Below are positions 32,196 through 40,882 of a DNA stretch of 64,000 bases, in pieces. Made by a program: the position numbers and the translations under genes. The DNA is from Halorussus halobius (GTDB lineage: Archaea > Halobacteriota > Halobacteria > Halobacteriales > Haladaptataceae). The notes under the pieces are model-generated. The model saw only the letters and a list, made by a program, of their open reading frames with translations, had not been told where the DNA came from and made no database searches. Numbering within the stretch: position 1 is the first letter of the stretch; each line of letters opens with the position of its first letter. Location: positions 372,001 through 436,000 of the forward strand of contig NZ_SBIU01000003.1 of assembly GCF_004765805.1 (NCBI RefSeq). The letters are read 5' to 3'.

Positions 32196-32990
32196 ATGAT
32201 TCCACTCGACGAGTCCCCGATAACCCGCGACGGAAACGCGCTCGTGCTCGCGTACGACCACGGACTCGAACACGGCCCCACGGCCGACTTCGGGTCGGTG
32301 CCCGAGACGCTCGACCCCGAGCGGATATTCGAGGCCGCGACCCACGACGCGGTCACCTCGCTCGCGGTCCAGAAGGGGGTCGCCGAAACCTACTACCCGT
32401 CCTACGACGACCAGGTGAACCTGCTGGCGAAGCTCAACGGCACCAGCAACCTCTGGATGGGCGAGCCCCACTCGCCCCGGAACTGGTCGGTCGAGTACGC
32501 CGCCGAACTCGGCGCTGACGCCGTGGGCTACACCGTCTACTCCGGGTCGAACCACGAGACCGAAATGTACGAGGACTTCCGGGAGGTCCAGGAGGAGGCC
32601 CACTCCGAGTACGACCTGCCGGTCGTCATGTGGTCGTATCCGCGCGGGCAAGGGCTCAAGAACGACACCAAAGAGAGCGTCATCGCCTACGCCACCCGCA
32701 TCGCGCTCGAACTCGGCGCGGACATGGCGAAGGTCAAGTACCCCGGCAGCGTCGACTCGATGGAGTGGGCGGTCCGGTCGGGCGCACAGATGCCGGTCGT
32801 GATGTCGGGCGGCTCGAAGGTCAGCGACCACGAGTTCCTCTCGTCGGTCGAGGCCGTGATGGACGCGGGCGGCGCGGGGCTGGCGGTCGGCCGGAACGTC
32901 TGGCAGCGCGAGGACCCCGAGCGCATCCTCGACGCGCTCGAAGCGGTCATCTTCGAGGGCGCGACCGCCGACGAGGCGCTCGACGGATGA
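32196..32990 (+). CDS. Class I fructose-bisphosphate aldolase, archaeal DhnA type
   Basis: This 264-aa aldolase has LVLAYDHGLEHGP, a probable Schiff-base Lys in DMAKVKYPGSVDSMEW, and the phosphate-binding VVMSGGSKVS and GGAGLAVGRNVWQ. It interconverts fructose 1,6-bisphosphate with two triose phosphates. A TATA-like TCTTATG lies 25-31 nt before the ATG. Its stop overlaps the start of the bisphosphatase gene by 4 nt, so both gluconeogenic steps are made from one mRNA. A related aldolase role in aromatic biosynthesis is less likely given this partner. Confidence 0.88.
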   Translation: MIPLDESPITRDGNALVLAYDHGLEHGPTADFGSVPETLDPERIFEAATHDAVTSLAVQKGVAETYYPSYDDQVNLLAKLNGTSNLWMGEPHSPRNWSVEYAAELGADAVGYTVYSGSNHETEMYEDFREVQEEAHSEYDLPVVMWSYPRGQGLKNDTKESVIAYATRIALELGADMAKVKYPGSVDSMEWAVRSGAQMPVVMSGGSKVSDHEFLSSVEAVMDAGGAGLAVGRNVWQREDPERILDALEAVIFEGATADEALDG

Positions 32991-33901
32991 CCGACGGCGA
33001 CCGCGCGGACGCCGACGACTTCGCGGTCGCGGCCGACGACCCGGTCTCGGCCGCCGTCGAGGTCGTGGCGCGGTCGGCCCCCGAGATTCGGGCCGGACTC
33101 GCCGGGCGACGCCGGAAGGCCGACGAGCAAAACCCCAGCGGCGAGACCCAGCTGGCGGCCGACGTGTGGGCCGACGAACTCCTCGAACGCCGACTCGCCG
33201 CCGTCGACGGCATCCACCAGTTCGCCAGCGAGGAGCGGGAGGGCGTCGTGGACTGCGGCGGCGAGGGCGCGAGCGGCGGCTACGCGGTCACGGTCGACCC
33301 GCTCGACGGCTCCTCGAACCTCAAGCCCAACAACACGATGGGCACCATCCTCGGGGTGTACGACGCCGCCCTCCCCGCGAAGGGCGCACAGCTCGTGGCG
33401 GCGGCCTACGTCCTCTACGGTCCCATCACCACGATGGTAGTCGCACGCGACGGCGAGGTCACCGAGTACGTGCTGGAGAGCGAGGGCGACGAACTCGCCG
33501 AGCGCCGCGCGGTCCGCGAGGACGTGACCCTCCCGGACGACCCCGTCGTCTACGGCTTCGGTGGCCGGGTCCCCAACTGGACCGACCGGTTCGCCGACTA
33601 CGCCGGCGAGATAGCGGACGAACTCAAGCTCCGGTACGGCGGCGCGATGATAGGCGACGTGAACCAGGTTCTGACCTACGGCGGGGTGTTCGCGTACCCC
33701 GAACTCGAATCCCGCCCCGAGGGCAAACTCCGACTCCAGTTCGAGGGCTACCCCATCGGCTACGTCGTGGAGACGGCGGGCGGGGCGTCCTCGGACGGGT
33801 CGGGGTCGCTACTCCACGTCGAACCCGACGACCTCCACCAGCGTACGCCGGTGTACGTCGGCAACGAGGCGCTGGTCGACCGGCTGGAAGCGCGGTTCTG
33901 A
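32987..33901 (+). CDS. fbp: Class I fructose-1,6-bisphosphatase
   Basis: This 304-aa enzyme has the metal-binding VTVDPLDGSSNL motif, an upstream Glu pair in FASEEREG, and the C-terminal YVVETAGGASSDGSGSLL typical of FBPase. It removes the 1-phosphate of fructose 1,6-bisphosphate, the committed step of gluconeogenesis. The ATG overlaps the aldolase stop (ATGA). Confidence 0.92.
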   Translation: MTDGDRADADDFAVAADDPVSAAVEVVARSAPEIRAGLAGRRRKADEQNPSGETQLAADVWADELLERRLAAVDGIHQFASEEREGVVDCGGEGASGGYAVTVDPLDGSSNLKPNNTMGTILGVYDAALPAKGAQLVAAAYVLYGPITTMVVARDGEVTEYVLESEGDELAERRAVREDVTLPDDPVVYGFGGRVPNWTDRFADYAGEIADELKLRYGGAMIGDVNQVLTYGGVFAYPELESRPEGKLRLQFEGYPIGYVVETAGGASSDGSGSLLHVEPDDLHQRTPVYVGNEALVDRLEARF

Positions 33902-33958
33902 GCGGACGGCCCGCCGGTGCGTTCGGGTCGGGAACGCCCTTCGGGTCCCGGCAAACGC

Positions 33959-35443
33959 TCACCGCCGGCCCGTAACGTGTTCGGCGGCGATGCGACTTCC
34001 CACGAGACACGCGACCGTCCCGAGTCCCGGCCACGTCGTGTCCCCGGCGAGGTAGAACCCGTCGACGCCGACGTCCTGCGGAACGGCTCGCTGATTCGTG
34101 TTGGCCGGCGTTTGCCGATATCCGCCGATGGCACCCCGGGGCCGATTCGTGAACTGCTCGTAGGTCACGGGGGTTCCGACCTCGTACACCACCGGATTCG
34201 AGCCGAGGTCCGGATACACCGTCCGAGCGCCCGAGACCAGTCGCTCGCCCGCCGCCTCCCGCTTGCGCTCGTACGCTTCGTCGTCGAGGTCCTGCCACGG
34301 GTCGACGTCGCAGTGGGTCGACAGTATCACGGCGCGGTGGCCCTCGGGAGCGCTCACGGTGTCCCCCGGTGCCGAGACGGACACGAACATGTTGTTTCCG
34401 TTCCCCAGCGGCTCGTCGTAGTCCCGGAGTATCTGGTGGTGGGTGAACTCGCGGCCGGCGACCTCCTCCTCCGGCACGCCGAGGAACGCGACGACCGCGC
34501 CGCCTTCGTGTTCCCGCAACGTCTCGACGTGTTCGTCGAGTCGGTCCCCGACGACCGACGGCGCGATTCTCCTCGTCAGGTCGACCGGAAGCGCGCTCAC
34601 CACCTGCTCGGCCCGGTACCGACCGGAGTCGGTGTCGATTCGGAACGCCCCGCGCCGACCGGTTACCTCCGTGACGGTCGCGCCGGTTTCGAGGGTGCCC
34701 CCGATGTCGGCGTAGTGGTCCACGAACGCCGTCCAGAAGCCGTACATGCCGCCTTCGGCCCGCCCGATGCCCGCCTTCCGGATGGAGATGCCGAGTATCG
34801 AGTTGAGCAGGGGTGCCTCCTCGAGGGTCGCGTGAACCGTGTCCTCGACCAGCGCGGCGACCGTCTTGCGGAGGGCGACGTCGTCGTACACGCCGAAGTG
34901 GTTCAGCGCGTCCGCCATCGTCCACCGGAGATACCGGAGCAGGGAGAGGTTCCCCAGTCCGAGGGTCCTGGCGTTCCGGACCACGTCGCCGACGCTCTGC
35001 ATCGGCAGCTTCACGTCGCCCCTCGCTATCTCCCAGAGCGCGTCGGAGGTCCGCTCGAGGAACCGGTAGAACGCCCGGTGGGCCGCGTCGTCGCCGAACG
35101 TCTCCCGTAGCTCCCGGTTCCACCTCCGGCGGTCGCGGTAGAGCGTCACCGTCCGGTCGGGGAGCCGGACCTCGTAGGCGTCCTGCACGTCGATGTCGGG
35201 CGGGTCGAAGCCGATTTCGTCCAGCAGTTGGCCGCCGACGCCGCGCGGCTGGAAGTCGACGAGCGTGGTCGCGCCGACGTCGAACGCGAACCCGTCCCGC
35301 CGGTAGTAGCCCGCACACCCGCCGACGTGGTCGTGTCGTTCGAGGACGACCGTCCGGAGGCCCTCGGACTGGAGTCTGGCCGCAGTACTCATTCCGGCGA
35401 CGCCGCCGCCGACGACGGCGACGTCGAAGTTTCGGTCGGTCAG
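33959..35443 (-). CDS. Phytoene-desaturase-like FAD oxidoreductase; non-canonical start
   Basis: The 494-aa protein has the FAD motif DVAVVGGGVAGMSTAARL, then VLERHDHVGGCAGYYRRDG, and the C-terminal FAD contact GFYLAGDTTWPGLGTVACL of the CrtI/COG1233 clan. It could desaturate or isomerise a carotenoid or other isoprenoid. No ATG, GTG or TTG lies in frame near the N-terminus. The natural start would be a CTG at 35443 giving (M)TDRNFDVAVVGG; the next ATG would remove the FAD motif. A TATA-like GTTTTTAA is upstream at 35523-35530. Either CTG is used, or the start was mutated or misread. Confidence 0.82.
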   Translation of the reverse strand: MTDRNFDVAVVGGGVAGMSTAARLQSEGLRTVVLERHDHVGGCAGYYRRDGFAFDVGATTLVDFQPRGVGGQLLDEIGFDPPDIDVQDAYEVRLPDRTVTLYRDRRRWNRELRETFGDDAAHRAFYRFLERTSDALWEIARGDVKLPMQSVGDVVRNARTLGLGNLSLLRYLRWTMADALNHFGVYDDVALRKTVAALVEDTVHATLEEAPLLNSILGISIRKAGIGRAEGGMYGFWTAFVDHYADIGGTLETGATVTEVTGRRGAFRIDTDSGRYRAEQVVSALPVDLTRRIAPSVVGDRLDEHVETLREHEGGAVVAFLGVPEEEVAGREFTHHQILRDYDEPLGNGNNMFVSVSAPGDTVSAPEGHRAVILSTHCDVDPWQDLDDEAYERKREAAGERLVSGARTVYPDLGSNPVVYEVGTPVTYEQFTNRPRGAIGGYRQTPANTNQRAVPQDVGVDGFYLAGDTTWPGLGTVACLVGSRIAAEHVTGRR

Positions 35444-35678
35444 TGGCGGGATGCGTTCGACACCTCCGGTTCGGATTCCGAGTTCGCCGAGATGGTCGTC
35501 TCGGTACGTTCGTCGGCGACGGTTAAAAACGATGAGGGGTCGAGCGACGGCACGACCCGCGCTCGTCCCGCCGCGTGAGGACCGCTCGTTCCGTAGCGTT
35601 CGATTCGGCGGGTCAGAGCGAGCGACTCGTGAGCGTCGACCGACAGGTTCGACGCTCCCGGCGCACGTACTGGGGACG

Positions 35679-36224
35679 ATGACCGATGGCTCCGAGCCGT
35701 TCGTCGGGAAGATAACGCAGAAGGCCGTCCTGTTCGGTCCGGACGGCGACGTCCTCGTGACGCGAGTCGACGACCACTGGGAGCCGCCGGGCGGAACCTT
35801 CGAGTTCGGCGAGACGCTGGTCGGCGGCCTCCGGCGCGAACTCCGCGAGGAACTGGGCCTCGACGCCACGGTCGGCCCGCCGGTCGAGGCGGCGTACGGC
35901 GGCTGGCTCGACGGCGAGACGGCGAATCCGATGGTAGCCCTCGTCTACCGCTGTGAAACCGACCAGCGGGCGGTGACTCTCAATTACGAACACGACGACT
36001 ACGAGTGGGTCGCTCCCGAGACGGCCGCCGACCGCCTGCGGGCGACTTTCGGCGAGCGGGTCGGCCGCGCGGTCGAACGGGCCGTCGCGCTCGACGGCGG
36101 TGAGCCGTTCGAGGCAGTGGCCGACCCCTACGCGGACGGCGACGTGACCCGCGAGGAGGTGCTGGCGGAGCTGGCCGCCGCTCGGGCCGCCGACGGCCCC
36201 GGAGACCTCGAATCGAACCCGTGA
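35679..36224 (+). CDS. Nudix hydrolase
   Basis: This 181-aa protein has a full Nudix box: Gly39, Glu45, then REL-REELGL with Arg53, Glu54, Glu57, Glu58 and Gly60. The motif WEPPGGTFEFGE directly precedes it. Nudix enzymes cleave nucleoside diphosphates linked to another group; the substrate is not evident. The C-terminal 50 residues are an acidic extension. Start is the ATG at 35679. Confidence 0.88.
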   Translation: MTDGSEPFVGKITQKAVLFGPDGDVLVTRVDDHWEPPGGTFEFGETLVGGLRRELREELGLDATVGPPVEAAYGGWLDGETANPMVALVYRCETDQRAVTLNYEHDDYEWVAPETAADRLRATFGERVGRAVERAVALDGGEPFEAVADPYADGDVTREEVLAELAAARAADGPGDLESNP

Positions 36225-36374
36225 GGGCCCTTCGACGCTCGATTCTCCGACGCTCGACCGCCGGCCCGCTTCCCCGACTCGTAGACGGGTGACACGGTCC
36301 GGGGCCGTTCACCCCGAAAATTCCGCCGCGTCGAAAGGGAAAACGGTTTGAAATCGCTGGCCGCATTCCGACCC

Positions 36375-38147
36375 ATGAAAGTCCGCATCAGCGCCGGCGC
36401 GACCGAGGAGGAGGCGTCCGCCATCGCGGAGGCGCTCGCCCAGCACGTCCGCGACGAGGTCGAAGTGTTCGTGGGCGAGGCCGACGCGCCGGCCGCCGTC
36501 CGGGACCCCGCAGTCGCGGCGACCGCCGGGAATCCGTCGGGTGGGTCGGCCGGGAGCGACGCCGGCGACGACCTCGGGCCGACCGAGCGCGAACAGCAGT
36601 TGTGGGCCGAGATAGAGGACATCGAGCTGGGCGGTCCCGAGAAGTACAAGGACCGCCTCGACGACCAGGGGAAGCTGTTCGTGCGCGACCGCCTCGACCT
36701 CTGGTTCGGCGACCTGCTGTTCGAGGACGGCAAGTTCGCCAACTTCGACGCGTGGCACGCCGACAGCCCCGAGGTCGAGGACGGGAACGACGACCGACTG
36801 CCGGGCGACGGCCTGCTCACGGGCGCGGCCGAGTTCGAGGGCCGGGAGGTCCACTTCATGGCCAACGACTTTACGGTCAAGGCCGGGTCGATGGCCGAGA
36901 AGGGCGTCGAGAAGTTCCTCCGGATGCAACAGCGCGCGCTCAAGTCGGGCAAGCCCGTCCTCTACCTGATGGACTCGTCGGGCGGGCGCATCGACCAGCA
37001 GACCGGCTTCTTCGCCAACCGCGAGGGCATCGGGAAGTACTACTACAACCACTCGATGCTCTCCGGGCGGGTCCCACAGATTTGCGTCCTCTACGGCCCC
37101 TGCATCGCCGGCGCGGCATACACGCCCGTCTTCGCCGATTTCACCGTCATGGTCCGGGACATGTCCGCGATGGCAATCGCCAGCCCCCGGATGGTCGAGA
37201 TGGTGACCGGCGAGGAAATCGACCTCCAGGACCTCGGCGGTCCCGACGTCCACGCCCAGCACTCGGGCAGCGCCGACCTCGTGGCCGACGACGAGGAACA
37301 CGCCCGCGAGCTGGTCGCGGACCTGCTATCCTATCTGCCCGACAGCGCCGACGACAAGCCCCCGAAGACCGAGGGGCAATCGCCCGCGAAGTCGCCCGAG
37401 GGCATCGACTCCATCGTCCCGAGCGAACCCAACAAGGGCTACGACATGACCGACGTAATCGACCGCGTGGTCGACGAGGGGTCGTACTTCGAACTCAAGC
37501 CCGAGTACGGCGAGGAGATTCTGACGGCGTTCGCGCGCATCGACGGCCGGCCGGTCGGCATCGTCGCCAACCAGCCCGCCCAGCGGGCCGGGGCCATCTT
37601 CCCCGACGCCGCCGAGAAGGCCGCCGAGTTCATCTGGACCTGCGACGCCTACGACGTGCCGCTGCTCTACCTGTGTGACACGCCGGGCTTCATGGCGGGC
37701 TCGCAGGTCGAGAAGGACGCCATCCTCGAGAAGGGCAAGAAGTTCATCTACGCAACCTCCTCGGCCACCGTGCCCAAGCAGACCGTCGTGGTCCGGAAGG
37801 CCTACGGCGCGGGCATCTACGCGATGGGCGGCCCGGCCTACGACCCCGAGAGCGTGCTGGGTCTCCCCTCGGGCGAAATCGCCATCATGGGTCCGGAAGC
37901 GGCCATCAACGCGGTGTACGCCCGGAAGCTCTCGCAAATCGACGACGAGGCCGAGCGCGCGAACAAAGAGCAGGAACTCCGCGAGGAGTACCGCGAGGAC
38001 ATCGACGTCCACCGGATGGCCAGCGAGGTCGTCATCGACGAGATCGTCCCGCCGAGTACGCTCCGGACCGAGTTGGAGAACCGGTTCGCGTTCTACGAGG
38101 GCGTCGAGAAGGACCTGCCGGACAAGAAGCACGGCACCGTGCTGTGA
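36375..38147 (+). CDS. Acyl-CoA carboxylase carboxyltransferase (beta) subunit
   Basis: This 590-aa protein has an extra acidic N-terminal domain (about 1-70), then the two crotonase-type carboxyltransferase lobes: the first with VLYLMDSSGGRIDQQ and CIAGAAYTPVFADF, the second with IVANQPAQRAGAIF, LYLCDTPGFMAGSQVE and AYGAGIYAMGGPAYDPE. It should transfer CO2 from carboxybiotin to acetyl- or propionyl-CoA. The biotin-carrying subunit is not in the window. It could feed propionyl-CoA into methylmalonyl-CoA or provide malonyl-CoA; which is undecided. Confidence 0.88.
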   Translation: MKVRISAGATEEEASAIAEALAQHVRDEVEVFVGEADAPAAVRDPAVAATAGNPSGGSAGSDAGDDLGPTEREQQLWAEIEDIELGGPEKYKDRLDDQGKLFVRDRLDLWFGDLLFEDGKFANFDAWHADSPEVEDGNDDRLPGDGLLTGAAEFEGREVHFMANDFTVKAGSMAEKGVEKFLRMQQRALKSGKPVLYLMDSSGGRIDQQTGFFANREGIGKYYYNHSMLSGRVPQICVLYGPCIAGAAYTPVFADFTVMVRDMSAMAIASPRMVEMVTGEEIDLQDLGGPDVHAQHSGSADLVADDEEHARELVADLLSYLPDSADDKPPKTEGQSPAKSPEGIDSIVPSEPNKGYDMTDVIDRVVDEGSYFELKPEYGEEILTAFARIDGRPVGIVANQPAQRAGAIFPDAAEKAAEFIWTCDAYDVPLLYLCDTPGFMAGSQVEKDAILEKGKKFIYATSSATVPKQTVVVRKAYGAGIYAMGGPAYDPESVLGLPSGEIAIMGPEAAINAVYARKLSQIDDEAERANKEQELREEYREDIDVHRMASEVVIDEIVPPSTLRTELENRFAFYEGVEKDLPDKKHGTVL

Positions 38148-38168
38148 GGCCGGGGCCTCGTCGGCGGC

Positions 38169-38450
38169 TCAGCACCTCGGTAACACGATGCACGGAGTGC
38201 AGGGGACCCCGCCATCCACGCAGTAACAACACTCCTCGTCGGTCGATTCGTCGTCCCACGACAGGTCCTCGACGTCGGGGGTGTCCGACCGCCGGTCGAA
38301 CTCCCCGATTGGAATCGCCTCCTCGCTGCCGTCCGGGAACTCCCACTTCACGTGGGTCGGCCCGTCGGTGCTGGCCGACGCGAGTCCCGCCCCGCCGGCC
38401 GCGAGCACGCTCGCCGTCGCGGTTCGCCGTAGCAAATCTCTCCGACGCAT
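38169..38450 (-). CDS. Tat-exported small Cys-rich protein
   Basis: This 93-aa protein has a Tat signal (MRRRDLLRRTATASVLAAGG) with a likely cleavage region after GLASAS. A short polar mature part and a C-terminus ECCYCVDGGVPCTPCIVLPRC-like tail follow, with six Cys in the last 21 residues. It has its own AT-rich promoter. Exported Cys-rich peptides of this size include halocin C8-type bacteriocins and metal-binding peptides; neither is proven here. No processing or immunity gene is recognised beside it. Confidence 0.7.
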   Translation of the reverse strand: MRRRDLLRRTATASVLAAGGAGLASASTDGPTHVKWEFPDGSEEAIPIGEFDRRSDTPDVEDLSWDDESTDEECCYCVDGGVPCTPCIVLPRC

Positions 38451-38481
38451 ATATTATACCAGTATATTATTCTTAATAAAG
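38449..38481 (-). promoter_or_regulatory. Promoter and dyad upstream of the Cys-rich exported protein
   Basis: The minus strand has CTTTATTAAG (38472-38481), 22-31 nt before the ATG at 38450. Between it and the start lies TATACTGGTATA, an inverted repeat that could bind a regulator over the transcription start. Confidence 0.5.
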
Positions 38482-38601
38482 TTTTCTCCAAATAAGTAAT
38501 TATTTGTAATCCCGCGTGTCCCGCGCGAAAGAGCCGTATAACAATGGGCGGTCTCGCCGTTCGTCGGTCCGTGACAGCGGACGCCGCGACGGAGCCCGAC
38601 C

Positions 38602-38973
38602 ATGAGTTCTGATCGCCGCTACCCCATCGCCCTCGCCCGGACGCGGAATCGGACCGTCGACGCACTCGCGGGCGTCAGTCGCGTCGAGCGCGCGCTCTGG
38701 ACGCTCGTCGGCGTCGCGCTCGTCGCCGACCTGGCCACGACCTACTACGGCCTCCGGCTCGGCCTCAGGGAGTCGAATCCGGTGGCTCGGACCGCCATGC
38801 AGCGGTTCGGGTTCGGGGCGATGGTGGGGCTGAAACTGCTGGCGGTCGGCGTCGGAGTCGGCTGTCGTCGGTTGCTCGCCGGCCGGCCGGGCCTGATCGT
38901 GCCCGCTGCGCTGGCCGTCCCGTGGCTCGCGGCCGCACTGGTCAACCTCACGCTGTACGCGATGGCGGCCTGA
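38602..38973 (+). CDS. DUF5658-family membrane protein
   Basis: A 123-aa protein with a basic N-terminus and three membrane helices; the first contains LWTLVGVALVADLATTYYGL, followed by GLRESNPVARTAMQ, the signature of DUF5658. Similar proteins are widespread in haloarchaea without known function. It converges on the MaoC gene with 5 nt between stops. Confidence 0.8.
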   Translation: MSSDRRYPIALARTRNRTVDALAGVSRVERALWTLVGVALVADLATTYYGLRLGLRESNPVARTAMQRFGFGAMVGLKLLAVGVGVGCRRLLAGRPGLIVPAALAVPWLAAALVNLTLYAMAA

Positions 38974-38978
38974 CTCGG

Positions 38979-39452
38979 CTACTGGTCGGCCCGCTTCAGC
39001 GAGAGGACCGTCCGGTCGAACTCGCAGACCAGCAGGTCGTCGCCGGCCTCGCCCTCCCGGTTCACCGCGAACGCCTCGACGTGCATCGTCACGACGCCGC
39101 GCTCGCCGTCGCTGGTCTCGCGCTTGTCGGTGACCGTCGACTGGGCCCGGATGGTGTCGCCGTGGAACACGGGGTTGGGATGCTCGACGTCGTCGTAGCT
39201 CAGGTTGGCGACGATGGTGCCGTCGGTGGTGTCGGGAATCGACAGCCCCACCGCGAGGCTCATGGTGTAGAGGCCGTTGACCAGCCGGTCGCCGAACTGG
39301 GTGCCCTCGGCGAACTCGGCGTCGAGGTGGAGCGGCTGCTGGTTCATCGTCATGTCGCAGAACTGCTGGTTGTCGGACTCGCTGACGGTCCGGCGCTTGT
39401 CGTGCTGGTAGGTCGCGCCGACCTCGAACTCCTCGTAGTAGCGTCCCGCCAT
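38979..39452 (-). CDS. MaoC-family (R)-enoyl-CoA hydratase-like dehydratase
   Basis: This 157-aa single hot-dog domain protein has the MaoC hydratase signature FCDMTMNQQPLHLDAEFAEG followed by FGDRLVNGLYTMSLAVGLS. It should add or remove water at an acyl-CoA double bond. The ATG at 39452 follows the usual N-terminus (AGRYYEEFEVGATYQHDKRR). It lies near a CitE-like lyase (40883) and a glutamate dehydrogenase (41827), a combination reminiscent of haloarchaeal mesaconyl-CoA and methylmalyl-CoA chemistry. The known mesaconyl-CoA hydratase is larger, so that role is uncertain. Confidence 0.85.
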   Translation of the reverse strand: MAGRYYEEFEVGATYQHDKRRTVSESDNQQFCDMTMNQQPLHLDAEFAEGTQFGDRLVNGLYTMSLAVGLSIPDTTDGTIVANLSYDDVEHPNPVFHGDTIRAQSTVTDKRETSDGERGVVTMHVEAFAVNREGEAGDDLLVCEFDRTVLSLKRADQ

Positions 39453-39612
39453 GGTCGGCCGGTCGGTCCAGCGGGGCAAAAACCCACGCGGTTTCGGCCG
39501 GTAAGCACCGTTTACCGGTCGGCAGCGGACCGCCGCTCGGTCGGTAGGGCCCCCATAACAATGGGTACGGCGGGGTTAGGTCGGCGTGCGGTCAGTTACG
39601 CCGAGGCACACG

Positions 39613-40809
39613 ATGTCCGAGGACGCAACCCGATTCGAGTGGGCGCGACCGCGAACAGGGGACCGTGACCGCGTCGACCGCGCGCCAGGGCGCGACCCGA
39701 CGCGACGAACGGCGCGGGACGACCGACCGCCGGCCGGGAAACTGGCTTCAGGGGAGCCACGGACCGCGGACGGTCGTCCCCGCGTTCGAACCGCGACGGT
39801 CGACGCCGCGACAGCGAACTCGCCGAGCGAATCGGACGGGTCAGCCGACCCGCGCGTCCAGTTCGCGTACCGGGGCGGCGGCCGGTTCGAGAGCCGTCCC
39901 GTGGTGTGCGAGGGGACGGTGTACCTCGGCTGCGCGAACGGCGGTACGCACGCGGTCGACGGCGACCACGGAACCGAACGCTGGTCGGCGTCGGCTCGCG
40001 ACCGGTCCACTGGGCCCGCCGTGGCCGGAGACGTCGTCTGCACCGCGACCGAACAGGGGACGGTCGCGGCGCGCGACGCCGCGACGGGGCGACGACGGTG
40101 GGAGTTCGAGGCGGCCGGGAGGGTACAGACCGCCCCGACGGTCGCCGACGGGAGCGTGCTCGTCGCGACGACCGACGGGCACGTGACCGCACTCCACGCC
40201 CGGGACGGCTCCCGACTCGGGACGTTCCGGAACGCCGCCCGGGCGGTGTGCTCGCTCGCGGTGGCCGGCGAACGCGTCGTGCTCGCGAGCCTCGACGGCG
40301 GCGCGTACGCCCACGACCGGACCGACGGGCGCGAGCACTGGCGGTTCGACCCGTCGGTCGCGGTCCGAGACGCGCCGGCCGTCGCCGACGGAACGGCGTA
40401 CCTCACGACCGTCGACGACGGCCGAGCGTGCGCTATCTCGGCGGTCACGGGTCGTCTGCAGTGGCGAGCCGACGTGAGCGAGAGCGCGTGGGCCGCCCCG
40501 ACGGTCGCCGACGGGAGCGCGTTCGTCGCGACGACCGACGGAACCGTCCGGGCGCTCGACGCCGAGGACGGGGCGAGGAGGTGGCGGGCTCGCGTCGGCG
40601 GGCGGCTCTGGGCGTCGCCGACCGTCGCCGGGGAGTCAGTGCTTGTCGGCGACGACGCTGGCACCGTGACCGCGCTGGACCGGGACGACGGGACCACGCT
40701 GTGGCGCTACCGGACGGGTGCCCCCGTGGTCGCTCCGGTGACCGTCGCCGAGGGGACCGCCTACGTGGCCGACCGGAGCGGCACCCTCACAGCCCTTTCG
40801 CTCCCGTGA
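39613..40809 (+). CDS. PQQ-like beta-propeller protein
   Basis: The 398-aa protein has an N-terminal basic, disordered segment (about 1-75) and then repeated blades of the type APTVADGSVLVATTDGHVTA and PTVAGESVLVGDDAGTVTAL with ending Trp, about seven blades. Such PQQ-type propellers include PQQ enzymes and BamB-like binding proteins, but the PQQ-enzyme catalytic residues are not evident. There is no signal peptide, so it appears cytoplasmic, which is unusual for the fold. A GTG at 39586 could extend the start. Confidence 0.75.
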   Translation: MSEDATRFEWARPRTGDRDRVDRAPGRDPTRRTARDDRPPAGKLASGEPRTADGRPRVRTATVDAATANSPSESDGSADPRVQFAYRGGGRFESRPVVCEGTVYLGCANGGTHAVDGDHGTERWSASARDRSTGPAVAGDVVCTATEQGTVAARDAATGRRRWEFEAAGRVQTAPTVADGSVLVATTDGHVTALHARDGSRLGTFRNAARAVCSLAVAGERVVLASLDGGAYAHDRTDGREHWRFDPSVAVRDAPAVADGTAYLTTVDDGRACAISAVTGRLQWRADVSESAWAAPTVADGSAFVATTDGTVRALDAEDGARRWRARVGGRLWASPTVAGESVLVGDDAGTVTALDRDDGTTLWRYRTGAPVVAPVTVAEGTAYVADRSGTLTALSLP

Positions 40810-40882
40810 GCAGGACGGGCCGGGACTCGGAGCCGTCGTGGCTTCCACTGGGTTGAAGCCGTCCGCCCTCCAATTCGGCGCT

